Under the pieces are notes generated by a model that saw only the letters and a program-made list of their open reading frames with translations, was not told where the DNA came from and ran no database searches. A DNA stretch of 64,000 nucleotides, from positions 1 through 64,000 of the forward strand of contig CAWIBR010000010.1 of assembly GCA_963834425.1 (NCBI GenBank), in the 5' to 3' direction. A program made the translations under genes and the position numbers. How positions within the stretch are numbered: position 1 is the stretch's first letter; every line of letters starts with the position of its first letter. Below, in pieces: positions 58,775 through 64,000 of the stretch. This DNA comes from CAVURS01 sp963834425 (GTDB taxonomy: Bacteria > Actinomycetota > Actinomycetes > Actinomycetales > CAVURS01).

Positions 58775-61110
58775 ATGACTTCGGCCACCGGCCGCACCAC
58801 GAACGTGGGCGGAGTGATCACCCTGCTCGCCGGCTTCCTGGCCACCGCCCTGGTCGCCGGGCTGCTGGGGGCCGGGCTGCTCATGCCGGCGGTCGGGGCC
58901 GCCGGCGCGAGCGCGCGGGCCGGCGTGCACGCCTTCGACTCCCTCCCGGCTGAGCTCAAGGTCACCCCATTGGCCCAGCAGTCGCGGATCCTCGCGGCCG
59001 ACGGCTCGACCATCGCCACGTTCTACGACGAGAACCGGATCGTCGTACCGATCGCCAAGATCGCCCCGGTCATGCAGACCGCGATCGTGGCCATCGAGGA
59101 CGACCGCTTCTATCAGCACGGCGGCATCGACCCGCACGGCATCCTGCGGGCGCTGGTCAACAACAGCCAGGGCGACGGGACGCAGGGGGCCTCGACCCTG
59201 ACCCAGCAGTTCGTCAAGCTGACCCTGGTCGAGAACTGCCTGGCCGACAACGACGTCAAGTGCGCGGAGGCAGCCACCAACCGGAGCGGGACCAGCGGCT
59301 ACGCCCGCAAGCTGCAGGAGCTGAAGTACGCCGTCTCCATCGAGCAGACGATGACCAAGCAGCAGATCCTGCAGGGCTATCTCAACATCGCCTACTTCGG
59401 CTCGGGCACGTACGGCGTGGAGTCGGCGGCCCAGCACTACTTCGGGGTCCACGCGAGCCAGCTCAACCTGCAGCAGGCGGCCATGCTCGCCGGGTTGGTC
59501 CAGGCGCCGAGCACCTACGACCCCTACACGAACATGACCGCGGCCGTGGCTCGGCGCAACACCGTGCTGGCCCGGATGCTGACCCTGAAGGACATCAACC
59601 AGAAGCAGCACGACGCGGCGGTCGCGTCCAAGATCGTGTTGCACAAGGGCGTCACCGGCAACGACTGCTCGGCCTCGAAGTACCCGTACTTCTGCGACTA
59701 CGTCCGCCGGATCCTCAGCACCAACGAGGGCATCGGGGCCGCCGCCCTGCAACGGGGTGGCCTGACGGTGCGCACGACGCTGCAGCCCAAGGCGCAGGAC
59801 ACCGCGCAGAAGGCGATCGATTTCGTCACGCCCAACAACACGAACAAGGTCGGCGCCGCGGCGACGACGATCCAGCCGGGCACCGGCAAGATCATCTCGA
59901 TGGTGCAGGCATCGCGGTGGCCGACGGCGGCCGCCCACGCCAAGGCGAAGAAGGCGCACAAGAAGCTCGGCTGGGGCTACACGACGATCAACTGGAACGT
60001 TGACAAAACCTACGGCCAGTCGGACGGCTTCCAGACTGGGTCGTCGTTCAAGGCCTTCACCCTGGCGGCGGCGCTCAAGAGCGGCATGACCCTGAACGAC
60101 CAAGTCAACGCGCCACCAAGCGGAGCGGCGATCGGCCCCTACCGAGACTGCTCCGGCGCCCCTGTGGGCAACAAGCCGCGGATTGGGTACTACGCACCGC
60201 AGAACGACGAGCGCGGGGCCGTGGGCAACGTCAGTCTCTACAAGGCGACCGCAGCGTCGATCAACACAGCGTTCGCCAAGCTCGAGCAGCAGGTCACGAT
60301 CTGCAAGGTGGCCACCACGGCGGCCAGCCTGGGCGTCCACCGGGCCTCACCCGGGATCTACGGCCCGACCAAGCTCGAGCAGCTGCCGAGTATGACGCTG
60401 GGCAGCAACCTGATCGCTCCGATGACCATGGCCGCGGCCTACGCGGCGTTCGCGGCCAACGGCAAGTTCTGCCAGCCGATCGCGATCACCTCGATCACCA
60501 GCGCCACCGGCAAGAAGTACACCGCGCCGGGCGCCAACTGCACCCAGGCCCTGGACAAGGACGTCGCCAACGGCGTGACGTCGGCCCTGCAGAAGGTCAT
60601 CCTTCCCGGCGGTACCGCCCCTGGGATTGGGTTGCCCGGTCGTGAGTCGGCGGGCAAGACGGGCACGACGAACGACAACCATCAGGCCTGGTTCGTTGGC
60701 TACACCCCGCAGCTCGCGACCGCCGTCTATGTCGGGCACCCGACGATCCCGAACAAGTCCCTGAACGGGCAGAGCGTCGGCAACGGCCATCGCCTGCCGG
60801 GCGCGGCGTTCGGCGGCCAGACCGCGGGACCGATCTGGCACACGATGATGACCAGCATGGTGAGCCTGCTGCACCTCTCACCCGAAGACTTCGACCGACC
60901 GCCCGGATCGATCATCGGCTCCCCGCCGAAGCCGACACCGACGAACACCCCGACCGGCGAACCCGAGCCAGGGCCCCGGCAACGGGGGCGGTAACGGTGG
61001 CGGTAATCCCGGTGGTGGCGGCGGCGGCACCGGTGGTGGGGGCGGCGGCCGGTGGCAACGGTGGCGGCGGCGGCAAGACCTGTCCGCCACCACCGTTGCC
61101 CTGCCACTAG
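58775..61110 (+). CDS. Class A penicillin-binding protein (PonA2-like), Gly-rich tail frameshifted
   Basis: A bifunctional peptidoglycan synthase. N-terminal membrane anchor (GGVITLLAGFLATALVAGLL). Transglycosylase: AIVAIEDDRFYQHGGIDPHG (catalytic Glu near 107) and DGTQGASTLTQQFVKLTLVE, then YFGSGTYGVESAAQHYFGVH. Transpeptidase: SxxK in GSSFKAFTLAAAL (Ser near 422), SxN in SINTAFAKLE and KTG in SAGKTGTTNDNHQAWFVGYT. The first frame stops at 60994. A Gly/Asn-rich tail continues in other frames and ends …KTCPPPPLPCH at TAG 61110, so two slips in the Gly-rich region are likely. No PASTA domain, unlike M. tuberculosis PonA2 (Rv3682). Cell-wall synthesis in the periplasmic space. Confidence 0.9.
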
Positions 61111-61122
61111 CGCGGCAGTGGC
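61103..61122. terminator. Candidate bidirectional hairpin
   Basis: GCCACT and AGTGGC form a 6-bp stem with an 8-nt loop that spans the PBP stop codon and lies 3 bp from the end of the convergent GatB/YqeY gene. Weak, because the stem is short and no T-run is present. Confidence 0.3.
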
Positions 61123-61124
61123 GC

Positions 61125-61580
61125 TCAGGCGCTGAGCTGACGGCGGACCTCGGCCGAGACCCGTCCGCCGTCAGCTCGCTTGCCGACCTTGGGCTGGATT
61201 CCCTTCATCACCAGGCCGATTCCGCGCGGACCCTCGGCGCCGGTCTCGGCAATGACCTCGGCCACGAGGGCCGAGAGCTCCTCATCGGACAGCTGCGCCG
61301 GAAGGTAACCCTCCAGCACGACCAGCTCGGCCCGCTCGCGGTCCGCCAGCTCCGGGCGCTTGGCCTCGTCGTACGCCGTGGCCGCCTCGCGTCGCCGCTT
61401 GGCCTCGCGGGTCAGGACGGCGAGCACGTCGTCGTCGCTGAGCTCGCGGGCCTCCTTGCCGGCGACCTCCTCGTTGGTCACCGCGGTCAGCGCCATCCGC
61501 AGGGTCGCCGAGCGCAGCTCGTCCCGGCTGCGGATCGACTCGGTCAGGTCACTGCGCAGGGTCTCCTTCAACGAGCTCAT
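61125..61580 (-). CDS. GatB/YqeY-domain protein
   Basis: A 151-residue, almost all-helical protein: LKETLRSDLTESIRSRDELR, TLRMALTAVTNEEVAGKEAR, VLTREAKRRREAATAYDEAK, LPAQLSDEELSALVAEVIAE and MKGIQPKVGKRADGGRVSAE. The family shares the tail domain of the GatB amidotransferase subunit and often enhances tRNA-dependent reactions, but its role as a free protein is unknown. Convergent with the PBP gene, separated by 14 bp; leaderless ATG at 61580. Confidence 0.87.
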   Translation of the reverse strand: MSSLKETLRSDLTESIRSRDELRSATLRMALTAVTNEEVAGKEARELSDDDVLAVLTREAKRRREAATAYDEAKRPELADRERAELVVLEGYLPAQLSDEELSALVAEVIAETGAEGPRGIGLVMKGIQPKVGKRADGGRVSAEVRRQLSA

Positions 61581-61586
61581 CGGCCC

Positions 61587-61592
61587 AGTCTC
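61587..61592 (-). promoter_or_regulatory. -10-like hexamer of the GatB/YqeY gene
   Basis: GAGACT on the minus strand, 6 nt from the ATG at 61580. Confidence 0.4.
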
Positions 61593-61615
61593 GCAGGCAC
61601 CCGGTCGACGCCTGC

Positions 61616-61621
61616 CAGACT
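61616..61621 (+). promoter_or_regulatory. -10-like hexamer of the metallophosphoesterase
   Basis: CAGACT ends 6 nt before the ATG at 61628. Confidence 0.45.
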
Positions 61622-61627
61622 CGGCGC

Positions 61628-62566
61628 ATGCATCCGCTGACCCGGGCCGCGGCTGGTCTGACCGCCGTCGGCGCCGCCAGCCTGGGTTACGCGGTCGCGA
61701 GCGCCACACTGGACTTTCGGCTCCGACGGGTCAGCGTGCCGGTGCTCCCCCAGGGCAGTCGGCCACTCCGGGTGCTGCACCTGTCCGACCTGCACATCAC
61801 GCCGACTCAGACCCGCAAGCGGGCCTGGGTGCAGTCGCTGGCCGACCTGCGGCCGGACTTCGTGATCGACACGGGCGACAACCTGGCCCACCTGCAGGCG
61901 GTACCGATGGCCCTGGAGGCCCTCGGCCCGCTGCTCGAGCTGCCGGGGGCGTTCGTGCTCGGGTCCAACGACTACTGGGCACCGAAGGTGAAGAACCCGG
62001 CGCTCTACCTGCGGGCGGACAGCGGCCGCAGGCACCTGGGCACCCGGCTGCCGACGGGCGACCTGGTCGCGGGCCTCACCGCGGCCGGGTGGGCCGACCT
62101 CAGCAACGCGCGAGCCCGGTTCTCGGTCGGCGAGCTCGATCTGGAGCTGGTCGGGGTCAACGACCCGCACATGCAGCTGGACCGGTACGACGAGGTGGCC
62201 GGGCCGGCCGACCCGGGCGCCGATCTCACCCTGGGCGTCCTGCACGCGCCGTACCAACGAGTCCTGGACGCGATGAGCCGGGACGGCGTCCGGCTGATGA
62301 TCGCTGGGCACACCCATGGCGGTCAGCTCCGAGTGCCGGGGTACGGCGCGCTGGTCACCAACTGCGACCTGGACCGGTACCGGGCGAGCGGGTTGTCCCG
62401 CTGGTGGCCGGGCGCGGGGTTCGACCCTCGCTCGGCCCTGCGGCCGGCGCCGGCCCAGGCGGCCTGGTTGCACGTCTCCGCCGGGCTCGGCACCTCGCCG
62501 TACACGCCCGTGCGCTTTGCCTGCCCGCCGGAGGCGACCCTGCTGACGTTGACGGCGGCGGCCTAG
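61628..62566 (+). CDS. Membrane-anchored metallophosphoesterase
   Basis: A 312-residue calcineurin-like phosphoesterase. A short N-terminal hydrophobic segment (AAAGLTAVGAASLGYAVASA) anchors it. Metal ligands: LRVLHLSDLHITPTQTRKR (D-x-H), FVIDTGDNLAHLQ (GDN), FVLGSNDYWAPK (GNH variant with GSND) and MIAGHTHGGQLRVPGYGALV (GHTHGG). It probably acts outside or at the membrane on a phosphodiester. M. tuberculosis counterpart Rv3683. It follows the GatB/YqeY gene divergently with a leaderless −10. The nucleotide or lipid substrate is unknown. Confidence 0.9.
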   Translation: MHPLTRAAAGLTAVGAASLGYAVASATLDFRLRRVSVPVLPQGSRPLRVLHLSDLHITPTQTRKRAWVQSLADLRPDFVIDTGDNLAHLQAVPMALEALGPLLELPGAFVLGSNDYWAPKVKNPALYLRADSGRRHLGTRLPTGDLVAGLTAAGWADLSNARARFSVGELDLELVGVNDPHMQLDRYDEVAGPADPGADLTLGVLHAPYQRVLDAMSRDGVRLMIAGHTHGGQLRVPGYGALVTNCDLDRYRASGLSRWWPGAGFDPRSALRPAPAQAAWLHVSAGLGTSPYTPVRFACPPEATLLTLTAAA

Positions 62567-62605
62567 GCCGGGGTAACCGATTGGGGCGGGTCGCCGCCGC
62601 TCGGC

Positions 62606-62611
62606 TATCCT
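62606..62611 (+). promoter_or_regulatory. -10 hexamer of tRNA-Pro
   Basis: TATCCT lies 15 nt upstream of the tRNA. A TTGGGG at 62581–62586 could be a weak −35 (19-bp spacing). Confidence 0.5.
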
Positions 62612-62626
62612 GACCGGGCTTTGCCA

Positions 62627-64000
<1,374 letters not shown>

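Overview
The window is GC-rich DNA from an actinobacterium. Several family-specific features support this: a WhiB protein, a BldG orthologue, an MFS–thymidylate kinase fusion, a MarP-type protease, and a lysine-tailed topoisomerase I. The gene order follows a conserved actinobacterial core. From holB to the metallophosphoesterase it parallels the M. tuberculosis stretch Rv3644c–Rv3683, and the tmk–topA–hppA–bldG part resembles Streptomyces (SCO3542–SCO3549). A Propionibacteriales/Nocardioidaceae-like host is my guess; it is not shown by the sequence.

Layout. 1–3.6 kb: a LuxR-type response regulator, a NarL/DesK-like two-component pair and a DUF4389 membrane protein. 3.7–8.9 kb: dinB, tRNA-Thr, an aldo/keto reductase, a class V aminotransferase and a secreted tripeptidyl-peptidase-like lipoprotein. 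8.9–20.5 kb: DNA-metabolism core on the minus strand (holB, MFS-tmk fusion, topA, a methyltransferase), then hppA and bldG. 20.6–30.7 kb: a Tad/Flp pilus operon (ssd, tadA, tadB, tadC, DUF4244 pilin, two TadE-like genes), a 6C small RNA, a HAD phosphatase, a membrane-anchored protein, a degenerate Fic-fold protein and an ABM monooxygenase. 30.7–34.2 kb: a DrrAB-type ABC exporter with a DUF4097 protein and a ribbon-helix-helix protein behind a palindromic operator. 34.2–41.6 kb: an acetate module with LytS/LytTR sensor-regulator, DUF485 protein, SSS symporter, SatP channel and Acs. 41.7–48.2 kb: a thioesterase, a cation/proton antiporter, a holin-like protein, an epoxide-hydrolase-like protein and a divergent TetR/MFS pair. 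48.2–53.5 kb: the marP–nudL–nth operon, crp, and a metallo-beta-lactamase/NUDIX pair. 53.7–64 kb: MerR, DUF4177/RidA, an alpha/beta hydrolase, two ArsA-type ATPases, WhiB, a class A penicillin-binding protein, a GatB/YqeY protein, a metallophosphoesterase, tRNA-Pro and the start of an S9 peptidase.

How the genes work together. The acetate block couples two uptake proteins to acetyl-CoA synthetase under a LytS/LytTR system. The Tad genes form one tightly overlapping transcription unit next to the 6C RNA. crp, whiB, bldG, the RHH protein, TetR and MerR are local regulators.

Two window-wide properties matter when reading the annotation. First, about seventeen genes are split by one-base frameshifts, including topA, which should be essential. 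The simplest reading is indel errors in the assembly, often beside short G/C runs, so frameshifted genes are given as whole genes with the break noted. Second, many genes have a −10 hexamer (TAnnnT or CAGnnT) ending 5–7 nt before the start codon, which implies widespread leaderless transcription. A dispersed palindromic repeat family (three copies, about 83–103 bp each, built from a 19–20-bp unit) and a separate 31-bp-period intergenic repeat are the least explained structures seen.
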